From NCBI GenBank assembly GCA_038562555.1, contig JBCFBK010000029.1, positions 5,795 through 69,794 of the forward strand: DNA of 64,000 bases, given 5' to 3'. The notes beneath the pieces are model-generated. The model was not told the DNA's origin. It saw only the letters and a program-made list of their open reading frames with translations, and made no database searches. This document shows positions 44,833-53,044 of this stretch, one piece after another. The stretch's first letter is position 1, and each line of letters begins with the position of its first letter. Both the position numbers and the translations under genes were made by a program. The stretch is from JBCFBK01 sp038562555. Its GTDB lineage: Bacteria; Bacteroidota; Bacteroidia; Bacteroidales; Prolixibacteraceae.

Positions 44833-44979
44833 TCGAACTAATCATATTCGAAATGAACCAATACAGGATGTTTTATATCTTTGTCAAGTTGATGTATGAT
44901 TAAGTAATTTTATCGGAACAGGGGTTTCGATAAAATGAATAAATAAAAAGCGTTAGCTTTTTGTTCTTGCTTCCTTAAA

Positions 44980-45072
44980 AACGCCAAATTTAAAAATGCA
45001 ACAAGAATAACAGGTATGACGCTCGCGCACAGGCGTGAGCTGTTCTTATTTGTTGCATGGGGGATTGGCGTT
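44980..45072 (+). ncRNA. strongly folded non-coding segment, unidentified
   Basis: Three nested stems are exact: AACGCCAA (44980-44987) with TTGGCGTT (45065-45072); ATGCAACAA (44996-45004) with TTGTTGCAT (45050-45058); and GCTCGCGC (45021-45028) with GCGTGAGC (45033-45040, one G-U) around loop ACAG. Purely by base-pairing logic it is a long hairpin RNA or a folded single-strand DNA site. It lies in the 308-bp gap between rteC and a small ORF close to the integrase. The class is unknown to me; the ncRNA label is provisional. Confidence 0.5.
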
Positions 45073-45140
45073 CCCTGGGAGGCAGTAAGTGATGGTTCGC
45101 GCCTCTTTTTGAATAAATTAACCACCAAAAAACAAGTTGT

Positions 45141-45371
45141 ATGTCAATCAATACAGAAAAAATCCGCCAAAATGCCGACCTGATTAATCCAATCTCCGCT
45201 TGTCCGTTTGGTAACCCGATTGCCGAATGTCCTTTCCTTCCATATTATGAACTAAGAAATGAACGGGAACAAATCAGGCAGATTGATGAAACTCCTCAAG
45301 AAGAACTGAATGAACTTCGTAAGTTCCACCGTGCCTGTATGGAAAGGTACCGGAATGGTGAATGGAAATAA
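45141..45371 (+). CDS. small hypothetical protein of Bacteroidota mobile elements
   Basis: 76 residues, MSINTEKIRQNADLINPIS..., with a Cys-Pro repeat (ACPFGNPIAECPF, about 20-32) and a charged helical C-terminal half (NEREQIRQIDETPQEELNEL). No known domain is visible. Similar short proteins are often seen near integrases in this phylum, to my memory. It follows the folded segment, whose transcript could form its leader. Function unknown. A 116-bp gap separates it from the opposing integrase gene. Confidence 0.65.
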   Translation: MSINTEKIRQNADLINPISACPFGNPIAECPFLPYYELRNEREQIRQIDETPQEELNELRKFHRACMERYRNGEWK

Positions 45372-45487
45372 AAAAAACATACATTTAAATGCGCGATAAA
45401 AACAACCCCGAAGGAAAATCCCCCTTCCCCAAAATGTCTTTAAATTTTCTGCTGATTAGTTAGCGGTGAAAAGTTTATTGTAATTGC

Positions 45488-46717
45488 TTATACTATGACT
45501 GTTTGTATTTCAGTTTTATACAGTTTAGTAAGAAGCAAATCCATATCATCTGAAATTTTCTTGTCAAGAACCTTCGCATAGATTTGAGTCGTTTTCAATG
45601 AAGTATGTCCCAATATTTTGGAAACGGTTTCAATTGGAACTCCGTTGCTGAGCGTTACTGATGTGGCAAATGTATGACGGGCAATGTGCATGGTTATGTT
45701 TTTGTTGATGTCACAAATATCTCCAAGTTCCTTCAGGTAGCTATTCATTTTCTGGTTGGTCAAAACCGGAAGTAGAATGTCCTTATTAATAATCTTCGGA
45801 TAATCCTCATACCGATTTAATATTTCCTTGGCTTTCGGCAGAACCGGAATCCGGCATCGATTGTTGGTTTTTGATCGGTCAATAATAATCCATTCTTTTC
45901 CGTCAGCACCGTGTTGAAGATGAATTCGGCTTAATTTTGCAATATCAGAGAATGAAAGACCTGTATAGCAAGCAAAAATAAAAATGTCGCGCACAACACT
46001 TAAACGTTCGATCTGAATGTTTTTATCCTCCAGCCGTTGCAATTCTTCCATTGAAAGAATTTCCCGATGAGTTTCATCCAATCCAACTTTAAATTTAGAG
46101 TATGGATTTTTATCGATGTAATCTAGCGAAATTGCAAGATTTAAGACACGGCGGAGGTGTTTGTGATAATTCCAAGCAGTATTCTGCTGATTATTAAAAT
46201 CCTTCTTGATATAAATATCAAATGAATCCAGAAATTTATAATTGATAGATTGAATTGGCATGTCTGTCTTTTTCAATTGAGTACTTATAAATTCCGCCAA
46301 CCGTTTTCGTGAAGATTTATAGTGTTTATAGGTTTCCATTGAATATCCCTTGTTCAGTTTAGCAAGGATGCTATTCAGATAATAGTCAAAAACGAACAAT
46401 ACTCCTTTTGATTCTTCGGCATTAAGTAATCTGTTTTTAATCGTGATTGCATCAAATACTTCGCTGGAAGACCTCAGTTGATTATAAATATCCTGAATTT
46501 CAGTTTTCATTTTATCTAGCCGTTCATTCAAAACTCTGGCTCCTGGTATTTTTCCTTTTACATGTTGTTTGTTTTCATCCCATTGGTCTTGAGGGACAAA
46601 AATGCCGGTTGAGAGATCGACTCTTTTATTTTTGATAGTAAATCTCACATAGATTGGAGATTTACCGTCAGCAGACTCCCTGTTTTTTCTTAATGAGAAA
46701 TTAATAATAATCTTCAT
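45488..46717 (-). CDS. tyrosine-type site-specific integrase
   Basis: A 409-residue integrase with N-terminal arm-binding part (about 1-95), SAM-like core-binding domain (about 100-205) and catalytic domain (about 215-400). Catalytic features are HIARHTFATS (HxxR, about 342), LGHTSLKTTQIYAKV with the second His and nucleophile Tyr (about 380), and a Lys in the beta-hairpin (DRSKTNN). The first Arg position reads YTGLSFSD instead of TGLR, as in IntDOT-like enzymes. It lies with its start 290 bp from tRNA-Leu, the standard place for an integrase acting at that site. It should carry out integration and excision of the element. Confidence 0.93.
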   Translation of the reverse strand: MKIIINFSLRKNRESADGKSPIYVRFTIKNKRVDLSTGIFVPQDQWDENKQHVKGKIPGARVLNERLDKMKTEIQDIYNQLRSSSEVFDAITIKNRLLNAEESKGVLFVFDYYLNSILAKLNKGYSMETYKHYKSSRKRLAEFISTQLKKTDMPIQSINYKFLDSFDIYIKKDFNNQQNTAWNYHKHLRRVLNLAISLDYIDKNPYSKFKVGLDETHREILSMEELQRLEDKNIQIERLSVVRDIFIFACYTGLSFSDIAKLSRIHLQHGADGKEWIIIDRSKTNNRCRIPVLPKAKEILNRYEDYPKIINKDILLPVLTNQKMNSYLKELGDICDINKNITMHIARHTFATSVTLSNGVPIETVSKILGHTSLKTTQIYAKVLDKKISDDMDLLLTKLYKTEIQTVIV

Positions 46718-46949
46718 AATTCATCTGTTTTGCAATAATTTAAAAAATGGTCTCAGCAACCGTTAAAAATACCTCATTTAAGGCTTTTAAAAAAGCACCA
46801 AAATGAGTCAAAGTGAATCAAATAAAATGTTTGTATTCAATTAGTTGCAGAGTTTGCCGCGACCATAAACAGACTTGAAAACCATGGTCTCGATTTTGTC
46901 CCTAAAAACATGACCAGATATGAAGTTTTTTGATTTTTTAGCCAAAAAT

Positions 46950-46983
46950 AAAAGCGCTTAAATCGTTGAATTTAAGCGCTTTT
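46950..46983 (-). terminator. terminator downstream of tRNA-Leu, element-derived
   Basis: A perfect 13-bp stem AAAAGCGCTTAAA/TTTAAGCGCTTTT with an 8-nt loop. On the minus strand it stands 24 nt after the tRNA 3' end and is followed by TATTTTTGG. It has replaced the original terminator now found at the other end of the element. Confidence 0.85.
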
Positions 46984-47006
46984 GATACAATTTGATGTTT
47001 ACATCA

Positions 47007-47020
47007 GTGCCCAGAACAAG
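47007..47020. repeat. right attachment repeat within tRNA-Leu
   Basis: GTGCCCAGAACAAG, identical to 13060-13073. It covers the 3' acceptor strand and part of the T-arm region of the tRNA, so integration leaves an intact tRNA gene. Confidence 0.85.
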
Positions 47021-47092
47021 ACTCGAACTTGCACGCCGTAAACCGGCACCAGCCCCTCAAGCTGGCGTGTCTACCAATTTCACCATCTGGGC
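47008..47092 (-). tRNA. tRNA-Leu (anticodon GAG)
   Basis: An 85-nt class II tRNA. Acceptor stem GCCCAGA/TCTGGGC with discriminator A, D-arm GGTGAAATTGGTAGACAC, anticodon stem CCAGC/GCTGG around loop TTGAGGG (anticodon GAG), a short variable arm, and T-loop GTTCGAG. CCA is not encoded. It is the integration target of the 34-kb element. Confidence 0.95.
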
Positions 47093-47141
47093 GAATTATT
47101 CCATTCCTGCATCCAAAACCAATGGTTTTTGAATGTGAGTG

Positions 47142-47149
47142 CAAAACTA
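47142..47149 (-). promoter_or_regulatory. -7 box of tRNA-Leu
   Basis: TAGTTTTG on the minus strand matches TAnnTTTG, about 50 bp upstream of the mature tRNA 5' end. No clear -33 element at ideal spacing. Confidence 0.5.
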
Positions 47150-47347
47150 TAAAAATTCTCAAAAAACAAGCACATTCCGCGAAAAATATTCTCCCCGCTT
47201 ACACGAAATATTCCCTCACCGCCTCCGGTTTACAGAAAGCCTCCACAAACATGCGCAGGAAATGCCCGATTATTTCAAATTCAAATAAGCTTTGTGTATC
47301 TTAACGGCTTGAAACGATCATCAAGAAACAATAAATGCTGACAAAAC

Positions 47348-48457
47348 ATGAACCCTGAAAAAATCCTGCAAGTAGCCGGACAATTTGTTCCGGAAAATGA
47401 AATAGAACGTGTGTCTCCGCTCGGAGAAGGCTTTATTAACGATACCTTCATCATTTATCCCAAAGCGGAAAACGGACGAAAATATTTGCTTCAGCGAAAG
47501 AACAAAAAAGTATTTGTTCAGATCCCGGGCATGATGGAAAATATCCTGAAGGTGACCGACCACCTAAAGAAAAAGATCATCCAAAAAGGCGGCGACCCCG
47601 AACGGGAAGCGCTGACCATCCTGCCCACCCGCGAAGGAGCGCTCTATTTTCTCGACAACGAAGATGAATACTGGGCTGCATGTCTGTATATCGAAGACCA
47701 CCTGGTTTATGAAAAGGTCGACTCCCCACGCATCGCTTTTTCAGGCGGTAAAGGGATCGGTCGGTTTCAAAGCCTGCTGGTCGACTTCCATGAAAACCTG
47801 GTCGATACTCTTCCAGGCTTCCATAATATGCGCTTCCGCTTCGAACAATGGGACGCCGTTCTGCAAAGAGACCCCGCCGGAAGAAAGAAAGCCATGAAAA
47901 CGGAAATCGGGTGGATTGAAGACCGCCGCAACGAAATGCTGTCGTTCTGGAAAATGGTCGAAGACGGAATCATTCCCAAAAGAGTGACCCATAACGATAC
48001 CAAAATCAGTAATATCCTGTTCGACCTTAACGGTGACGTGCTGTGCATGATCGATCTCGACACCATGCTCCAAAGTCCCGTGCTGAACGATTTTGGCGAT
48101 GCCATCCGATCCTACGCCAATATTGGCCGGGAAGATGAACAGGACCTGAATCTGGTGGCCTTCGACATGGATCGATACAGAGCGTTTACAGAAGGTTACC
48201 TTTCAGAAACAAAAACATTCCTGACGAAAGCAGAAGTGGATTACCTGGCTTTTTCGGCCCGGTTCATCACTTTTGAACAGGTATTGCGGTTTCTGATGGA
48301 CTACCTCAATGGCGACACCTACTACCGGATCAAATACCCGGAACACAATCTTGTGCGAACACACGCCCAGTATAAACTGCTGCAGGACATGGAGACGCGT
48401 TTTGACCAGATGAAACAGATCACACAGGTATTATATGAGGGGAATACCGAATCTTAA
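47348..48457 (+). CDS. aminoglycoside phosphotransferase-fold kinase (N-acetylhexosamine kinase-like)
   Basis: A 369-residue kinase of the APH/choline-kinase fold. An N-terminal glycine-containing loop (PLGEGFINDTFII, about 24-36) and KYLLQRKNKKVF are followed by the catalytic loop VTHNDTKISNILFD (about 215-228) and the DFG-like MIDLDT (about 234-239). It resembles Bacteroidota proteins related to N-acetylhexosamine 1-kinase/mucin desulfatase, which phosphorylate sugars at C1, but aminoglycosides or other alcohols cannot be excluded. It stands alone between the tRNA and a convergent gene. Context gives no substrate. Confidence 0.85.
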   Translation: MNPEKILQVAGQFVPENEIERVSPLGEGFINDTFIIYPKAENGRKYLLQRKNKKVFVQIPGMMENILKVTDHLKKKIIQKGGDPEREALTILPTREGALYFLDNEDEYWAACLYIEDHLVYEKVDSPRIAFSGGKGIGRFQSLLVDFHENLVDTLPGFHNMRFRFEQWDAVLQRDPAGRKKAMKTEIGWIEDRRNEMLSFWKMVEDGIIPKRVTHNDTKISNILFDLNGDVLCMIDLDTMLQSPVLNDFGDAIRSYANIGREDEQDLNLVAFDMDRYRAFTEGYLSETKTFLTKAEVDYLAFSARFITFEQVLRFLMDYLNGDTYYRIKYPEHNLVRTHAQYKLLQDMETRFDQMKQITQVLYEGNTES

Positions 48458-48473
48458 TTATACAGCGAAAACA

Positions 48474-48518
48474 ATACAGAAGCGATCTGTTTATACCGGA
48501 AACAGACCGCTTCTGTAT
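48474..48518. terminator. bidirectional terminator hairpin
   Basis: Stem ATACAGAAGCG-TCTGTTT/AAACAGA-CGCTTCTGTAT with a single A/C mismatch and 7-nt loop, between converging genes. A strong structure with weak T-tracts. Confidence 0.75.
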
Positions 48519-48540
48519 ATTACCGATGACCTTTTCTACT

Positions 48541-49578
48541 TTATTGCCTTAAAATAACCATGGTAGCACCATAGCCGTACTCCTGAAAACTGGCATCCTG
48601 AAAAGCATATTTCTTGTACCGGCTACTTAGTTCACGGCGTAATTCCTGTTTGAGCACGCCGTTTCCAAGCCCGTGGATAAAAACAATTTTCTTCACCGCC
48701 TGATTGGCTATACCCGCTTCCATCTGCTCCTTAAATTTTTTCATCTGGTAATCGAGCATCTCTTTGTTCGAAAGTCCGGCGGTGCTGTCGACCAGTTCAT
48801 GCATATGCAGGTCTACCTCAACCAGTTCGGGCATTAGCAGGCTTTGTGGCTGGCGGGCCGGTTCTTTCAATTTGATCACCTTTTTCACTTCCTTTTCAGT
48901 AAGTTGTTCCAGCACTTTGTCCATCTCTGTTTCATTCAGCTTAAACAACATGGCCTTTCCCTTAAAAAAACCGGTCTTTGAAAAACTCCCGGCCTTGTAG
49001 AATTTTACCGGATTCACCCCGATTTTCCGCGTGACCGGCTTTTCCAGGCGAGTCGACTGATCTTTATAATACAGGAGTTGAAAACTGAACTCAGGCAGGC
49101 CGGAAAGGTCTAACTGACTGACGTTTCCCAACAGCAGTTTCGTATTGGGTTCGAGCTTTCCGGCATCGATCGTTTTATAAGCTCCGTCTTTGAAATGGCT
49201 GTAGTGGAACAGGACGTAAAAATTGCAGTCGTTGACCAGGTAGAGCTGCGTTTGTCCTTCGAGCGGATTCGCGCTGTTTTCGGGCACGAAAGCGAGATAA
49301 AACTGCGGCTCGTCGTTGCCTTTGATGATCACCGGCGGTTCATCTGCCGGCGGCGCCTCAGGAACCACTTCAGCTTTCACCTGCTTCACAAATTGCGCAA
49401 CGGTTGGTTTTTGCCCGCGGATGACTTCGGTATTATCCATGATAATTTCGGAAACTGCCACCGGAATTTCAAATCCATCCTCGTTCTCCACATGAACCAA
49501 ACTCTTACTTATAATTTTGGTGACAACACCGCCGCCAACATCATTCAAAAACTTCACACGGTCTCCAAGTTTATACAT
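48541..49578 (-). CDS. DUF2027 domain protein with C-terminal Smr domain
   Basis: 345 residues from MYKLGDRVKFLNDVGGGVV; the frame is open 28 codons more, but these overlap the queA promoter. The N-terminal part (about 1-65) is a small SH3-like barrel as in MutS2/Smr relatives. The middle is DUF2027 (about 80-240), and the C-terminal Smr domain (about 265-345) has VDLHMHELVD and KIVFIHGLGNGVLKQELR. The Smr module suggests nucleic acid cleavage or ribosome rescue, yet the role of this Bacteroidota architecture is not established. It is divergent from queA, with 63 bp between the two start codons. Confidence 0.9.
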   Translation of the reverse strand: MYKLGDRVKFLNDVGGGVVTKIISKSLVHVENEDGFEIPVAVSEIIMDNTEVIRGQKPTVAQFVKQVKAEVVPEAPPADEPPVIIKGNDEPQFYLAFVPENSANPLEGQTQLYLVNDCNFYVLFHYSHFKDGAYKTIDAGKLEPNTKLLLGNVSQLDLSGLPEFSFQLLYYKDQSTRLEKPVTRKIGVNPVKFYKAGSFSKTGFFKGKAMLFKLNETEMDKVLEQLTEKEVKKVIKLKEPARQPQSLLMPELVEVDLHMHELVDSTAGLSNKEMLDYQMKKFKEQMEAGIANQAVKKIVFIHGLGNGVLKQELRRELSSRYKKYAFQDASFQEYGYGATMVILRQ

Positions 49579-49627
49579 AACAACTTTTTTACAAAAGTAA
49601 TCATTTTCACCGCATCTGATTATTCCG

Positions 49628-49635
49628 TAATTTTG
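49628..49635 (+). promoter_or_regulatory. -7 box of queA
   Basis: TAATTTTG matches TAnnTTTG and ends 6 bp before the queA ATG, so the leader is very short. This supports the start chosen for queA. Confidence 0.6.
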
Positions 49636-49641
49636 CCGCCC

Positions 49642-50880
49642 ATGAAGCCCGAAAATATCCAATCGTCTGTTTTCAGCCTGAGCGCACAGGCGCTTGATTA
49701 TCAGTTACCCGATAAAAAGATCGCCCGTTACCCCCTGCCGCAACGGGACCAGGCAAAACTGCTGGTGTGGCGGAACGGAAAAATCACCGATGCTGTTTTC
49801 CGGTCACTGTCTGCCTTTTTGCCCGAAAAGAGCCTGCTCGTTTTCAATAACACGAAAGTAATCCGGGCCCGCCTGCTTTTTCAGAAGAGCACCGGCGCAA
49901 ACATCGAGATCTTTTGCCTCGACCCGCTCGAGCCATCCGATTACCAGCTTGCTTTTCAGCAAACCGCACAATGCGTGTGGAACTGCATGGTCGGGAACCT
50001 CAAGAAATGGAAAAATGAAATCCTGGTCCGCGAGGTCCTGATGAATGGACAGTCCATTTGTTTTCGCGCCGAAAAAACCGCGCAACTCAACGATACAGTC
50101 AGGGTTTGCTTTAGCTGGGATAATCCTGCGTACGACTTTGCCTCCGTTATCGAGGCAGCCGGGATCCTTCCCATCCCGCCCTATCTCCACCGCGAAACGG
50201 AGGTAAGCGACCTGGAACGTTACCAGACGATTTACTCGAAAATCAAGGGATCAGTAGCAGCACCCACGGCAGGACTGCATTTTACCGAAGCGGTTTTCCG
50301 CAGCCTGAAAGAAAAGCAGATCGCTCAGGAAGAAGTGACCCTTCATGTGGGTGCCGGAACATTTAAACCGGTGAAGGCAGAGACTCTGGCAGGCCATGAA
50401 ATGCACTCGGAAAAGATTTCTGTGAGCCGGACGCTGGTTGAAAAACTGCTGGACAGGCAGGATAAAACAATTGCAGTGGGTACAACCTCGGTCCGGACAT
50501 TGGAAAGCCTTTACTGGCTGGGAATAAAGTTGCTCAATGACCCGTTTCAACCCGTTTCAGAGCTTCATGTGGAGCAGTGGCTCCCGTATGAGGACCAGAT
50601 AGAAATACCGAAAGAAGAAGCTCTGGGTGCAATTTTAAACGTAATGAATCGCCTCGATCTACAAAACATTGCCGCTTCTACCCAAATTATGATCGTCCCG
50701 GGCTATCGCTTCAGACTGGCCGACGGCATGATCACCAACTTCCACCAGCCGCAGAGCACTCTGCTTCTCCTTATTTCGGCATACCTGGGCAGTGATTGGA
50801 AACGGATCTATGACCACGCCCTTCAGCACGATTACCGCTTTCTCAGCTATGGCGACAGCAATCTGTATCTTAGCCATTAG
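49642..50880 (+). CDS. queA: S-adenosylmethionine:tRNA ribosyltransferase-isomerase
   Basis: A 412-residue QueA, started at MKPENIQSSVFSLSAQ directly after the -7 box; the frame is open 149 codons upstream but only as antisense of the DUF2027 gene. Family marks are YQLPDKKIARYPLPQRD (about 20-36), VFNNTKVIRARL (about 70-81), GSVAAPTAGLHFTE (about 204-217), THVGAGTF-like LHVGAGTFKPV and VGTTSVRTLES. The C-terminal part contains MITNFHQPQSTLLLLI. It transfers the ribosyl part of SAM to preQ1 in tRNA to make epoxyqueuosine. It is slightly longer than the E. coli enzyme. Confidence 0.95.
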   Translation: MKPENIQSSVFSLSAQALDYQLPDKKIARYPLPQRDQAKLLVWRNGKITDAVFRSLSAFLPEKSLLVFNNTKVIRARLLFQKSTGANIEIFCLDPLEPSDYQLAFQQTAQCVWNCMVGNLKKWKNEILVREVLMNGQSICFRAEKTAQLNDTVRVCFSWDNPAYDFASVIEAAGILPIPPYLHRETEVSDLERYQTIYSKIKGSVAAPTAGLHFTEAVFRSLKEKQIAQEEVTLHVGAGTFKPVKAETLAGHEMHSEKISVSRTLVEKLLDRQDKTIAVGTTSVRTLESLYWLGIKLLNDPFQPVSELHVEQWLPYEDQIEIPKEEALGAILNVMNRLDLQNIAASTQIMIVPGYRFRLADGMITNFHQPQSTLLLLISAYLGSDWKRIYDHALQHDYRFLSYGDSNLYLSH

Positions 50881-50902
50881 CTATGAGCTGTTAGCTGTTA
50901 GC
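50872..50902 (+). repeat. AGCTATTAGC-type intergenic repeat
   Basis: Tandem imperfect copies of (T)TAGC(TA/TG)TTAGC begin in the last codons of queA. The same family is found at 54956-54981 and 59196-59227, each time at a gene end. Confidence 0.6.
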
Positions 50903-51115
50903 CCGGCCTTGTTTTCGAAGCCGGGACACCCATTTGGATTCAAAAGGATGTTCCGCAGGAAAGGAAAAGGCTGTCTGACGACCGAAGGGAGGAGTTCCTT
51001 TTCCTTAATCCTTGAATCCTTAATGGGTCGGCGAGAAAACACAGCCTTGAATTTTTCTGGTGACTCTTTTGCTTCAAGGCAAAAGAGTTACTGGGGTCCG
51101 GGGGAAACCCCGCCC
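50903..51115. other. intergenic region with hairpin, queA/acyltransferase
   Basis: This stretch between converging genes has a perfect 10-bp stem ACTCTTTTGC/GCAAAAGAGT with loop TTCAAG at 51063-51088 and a GGGG-AAA-CCCC element at 51101-51111. The former may terminate transcription. No gene is seen. Confidence 0.5.
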
Positions 51116-52906
51116 TTACTCCCTATTCCAATAAAATCTGTTTAAAATTGACCCGTCATTAACCTCTTTCGATAAAGACTCGATAATACCCTTGGGGACA
51201 TCATACACATCCAGCAGAATCAGTCCGTCGAGGCAATTATTGAATTTCGGGTCAACGTTGAAGCCGATAATCTTCGCATTCAGCTTGATATACTTTTTGA
51301 GAAGCACCGGTAAACCGGTGTTCAGTTCATCCACGTCACCGATAAACTGATCGAGCTTGTTGATGTCGCTCATGTTCTCCATGATCACATTGATATTCGG
51401 ATCCTGGCTCCTGAATTTAAAAGCTTTTTTCGGAAGAATGAGCCGCGCCATGTTCCAGTCAAAATGATGCGACATGATAAACTTGATGATCAGTTCCTTC
51501 GATATATTCGAATAATTATTGCTGATACTGACCGGGCCAATGAGGTAACGGTAATCCGGGTTCTTCAGCAGGAAGTAAAGAATGCCTTTCCACAGCAAAA
51601 AAAGCGGCATGGGTTGCCGCTGGTACTCTTTGACCACGAACGAACGTCCCAGTTCGAGCGACTGTTGCAGAATCGGCATAAAACTTTCCTTCATGCGAAA
51701 AAGGCTCTGCACATAGAATCCACCCAGCCCGAATTCATGCAGGATATCGGCACCTTTGCCGATGCGGTAGGCACCCACGATCCGCCCGGCCTCTTCGTCC
51801 CAGATAAAAAGCTGCTGGTAATACAGGTCAAACTCATCCAGGTCGATGCCGCGGTTGGTGCCCTCGCCCACTTCCCGGAAGGTGATCTCCCGCAAACGAC
51901 CGATCTCATTCAACACGGCAGGGATTGCCTTCGAAGGAGAACAATAAACAGCAAAATTTTTCAGCTTAAACAACAAATAATCTTTTTCCAGATTTTTAAC
52001 CTCTTCGGCTATTTTTTCAGCGGGTATAGCGGACGCAATCGGTTCAGGTTTCGGTTGCGGCAACAGCGAATAATTGAAAAACCGCTTCACTTCCATCCGG
52101 CTGTTCAGACTGTAGGTCTTGGCCCTGAGAAACCTGCCGTACTGGAAAATCTCGGTAAAGGCCTCCTGTTCTTTTACCGGTATGGCCGAGCCAATCCTGA
52201 TCTTAACGGGCTTCTTCTTTTTATTCAGGAACTCGGAAGGCAATTTCACCGTCCGCAAATTGGGATGGATCCGGCCGATCAGATGAAACAGACGGCTGTT
52301 CTTGCCGTTAAAATGCACAGGAACAACCGGTACCCCCGCCCGCTTGATGAATTTCAGCGCCGGGTACTGCCACTGCCGGTCGGTGATTTTATGGGTTGCA
52401 TCGTAACTGGAAACCTCGCCGGCCGGGAAAATGCAAAGGCCTCCTCCTTTTTGCAGGTGTTCCATGGCACTCTTAACCCCGCCGACGCTCGACCTGATCC
52501 CCTTGCGGTCCTCGAAGGGATTCACACCCAGAAAAAACTCGCTGATAGGCTCGACACGCTTCAGCAGAAAATTGGCCATGACTTTGATATCGGGACGAAC
52601 CAGGCTCAGCACTTTGATAAGCAGGATCCCGTCGAGTCCGCCGAAAGGATGGTTCGAAACAACAATGAACGGGCCGGTTTTGGGAACCTTTTTTAATTCA
52701 TTTTCATCAAAGGCGTAATTGATCTCCAGGAGGTTGATCAGGGCATCGATAAATGCAATACCCTGCTTGTCGCCAATCTGCCCGTATATCTTATTCAGCT
52801 TACTGAAACGCAGGACATACATAATGAATTTGGCCAGGCTCTCACCTCCCAGATAGGCCAGGAAAGGGTTTGTCTGGAGAATATCTTTCGGTTTTACCAG
52901 TTCCAT
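51116..52906 (-). CDS. PlsC-type acyltransferase fused to GNAT/OlsB-like acyltransferase
   Basis: 596 residues from MELVKPKDILQ; the longer open start overlaps likely promoter sequence. The N-terminal half is a lysophospholipid acyltransferase (about 60-290) with VSNHPFGGLDG (H-x4-D motif) and FPAGEVSSY. The C-terminal half (about 300-590) is a GNAT/hemolysin-type acyl-ACP N-acyltransferase with IGRLREITFREVGEG and DEFDLYYQQLFIWD. The pair of activities is that needed for amino lipids such as glycine or ornithine lipids (GlsB/GlsA, OlsB/OlsA), here in one chain with order O-acyl then N-acyl. Substrates are inferred. It would work at the inner membrane. Confidence 0.85.
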   Translation of the reverse strand: MELVKPKDILQTNPFLAYLGGESLAKFIMYVLRFSKLNKIYGQIGDKQGIAFIDALINLLEINYAFDENELKKVPKTGPFIVVSNHPFGGLDGILLIKVLSLVRPDIKVMANFLLKRVEPISEFFLGVNPFEDRKGIRSSVGGVKSAMEHLQKGGGLCIFPAGEVSSYDATHKITDRQWQYPALKFIKRAGVPVVPVHFNGKNSRLFHLIGRIHPNLRTVKLPSEFLNKKKKPVKIRIGSAIPVKEQEAFTEIFQYGRFLRAKTYSLNSRMEVKRFFNYSLLPQPKPEPIASAIPAEKIAEEVKNLEKDYLLFKLKNFAVYCSPSKAIPAVLNEIGRLREITFREVGEGTNRGIDLDEFDLYYQQLFIWDEEAGRIVGAYRIGKGADILHEFGLGGFYVQSLFRMKESFMPILQQSLELGRSFVVKEYQRQPMPLFLLWKGILYFLLKNPDYRYLIGPVSISNNYSNISKELIIKFIMSHHFDWNMARLILPKKAFKFRSQDPNINVIMENMSDINKLDQFIGDVDELNTGLPVLLKKYIKLNAKIIGFNVDPKFNNCLDGLILLDVYDVPKGIIESLSKEVNDGSILNRFYWNRE

Positions 52907-53044
52907 TGCAAGCAATTTAGTAATGCGAATGTAGGAATGAAAGATCAATCTACCTATTAAAAGGTACTGTTTTATTCAAAAATGTCTCCTTAAAAAAGAC
53001 AAAAAACTCTTTATAATTCAATAAATCAGTCATACATTTGCCGG

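Larger units (their letters stand above)
13060..47020. mobile_element. tRNA-Leu-integrated mobilizable element (IME / genomic island, about 34 kb)
   Basis: The ends are defined by the direct repeat GTGCCCAGAACAAG at 13060-13073 and 47007-47020. The right copy is the 3' end of tRNA-Leu(GAG). A tyrosine integrase lies next to the tRNA, and the interior is visibly more AT-rich than both flanks. Mobilisation genes (MobC-like, relaxase) lie near the left end and an RteC-type regulator near the right, while no conjugative transfer genes are present. This makes it an integrative mobilizable element needing a helper. Cargo is metal/membrane homeostasis on the left and a C4/CO2 metabolism block on the right. 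Several decayed genes (NTase/HEPN-like, START, IS4, ISAs1, ACR3) show that it is an old or composite island. Ends are strongly supported; current mobility is not. Confidence 0.85.

Noticed and set aside
44980..45072. Integron attC site
   Set aside because: The fold is attC-like in being a long hairpin, but the conserved R' and R'' core boxes are missing and no gene-cassette pattern or integron integrase is present.
49195..49641. N-terminal extension of queA by 149 codons
   Set aside because: The stretch is antisense to the DUF2027-Smr gene and unlike QueA; a -7 box directly precedes the internal ATG.
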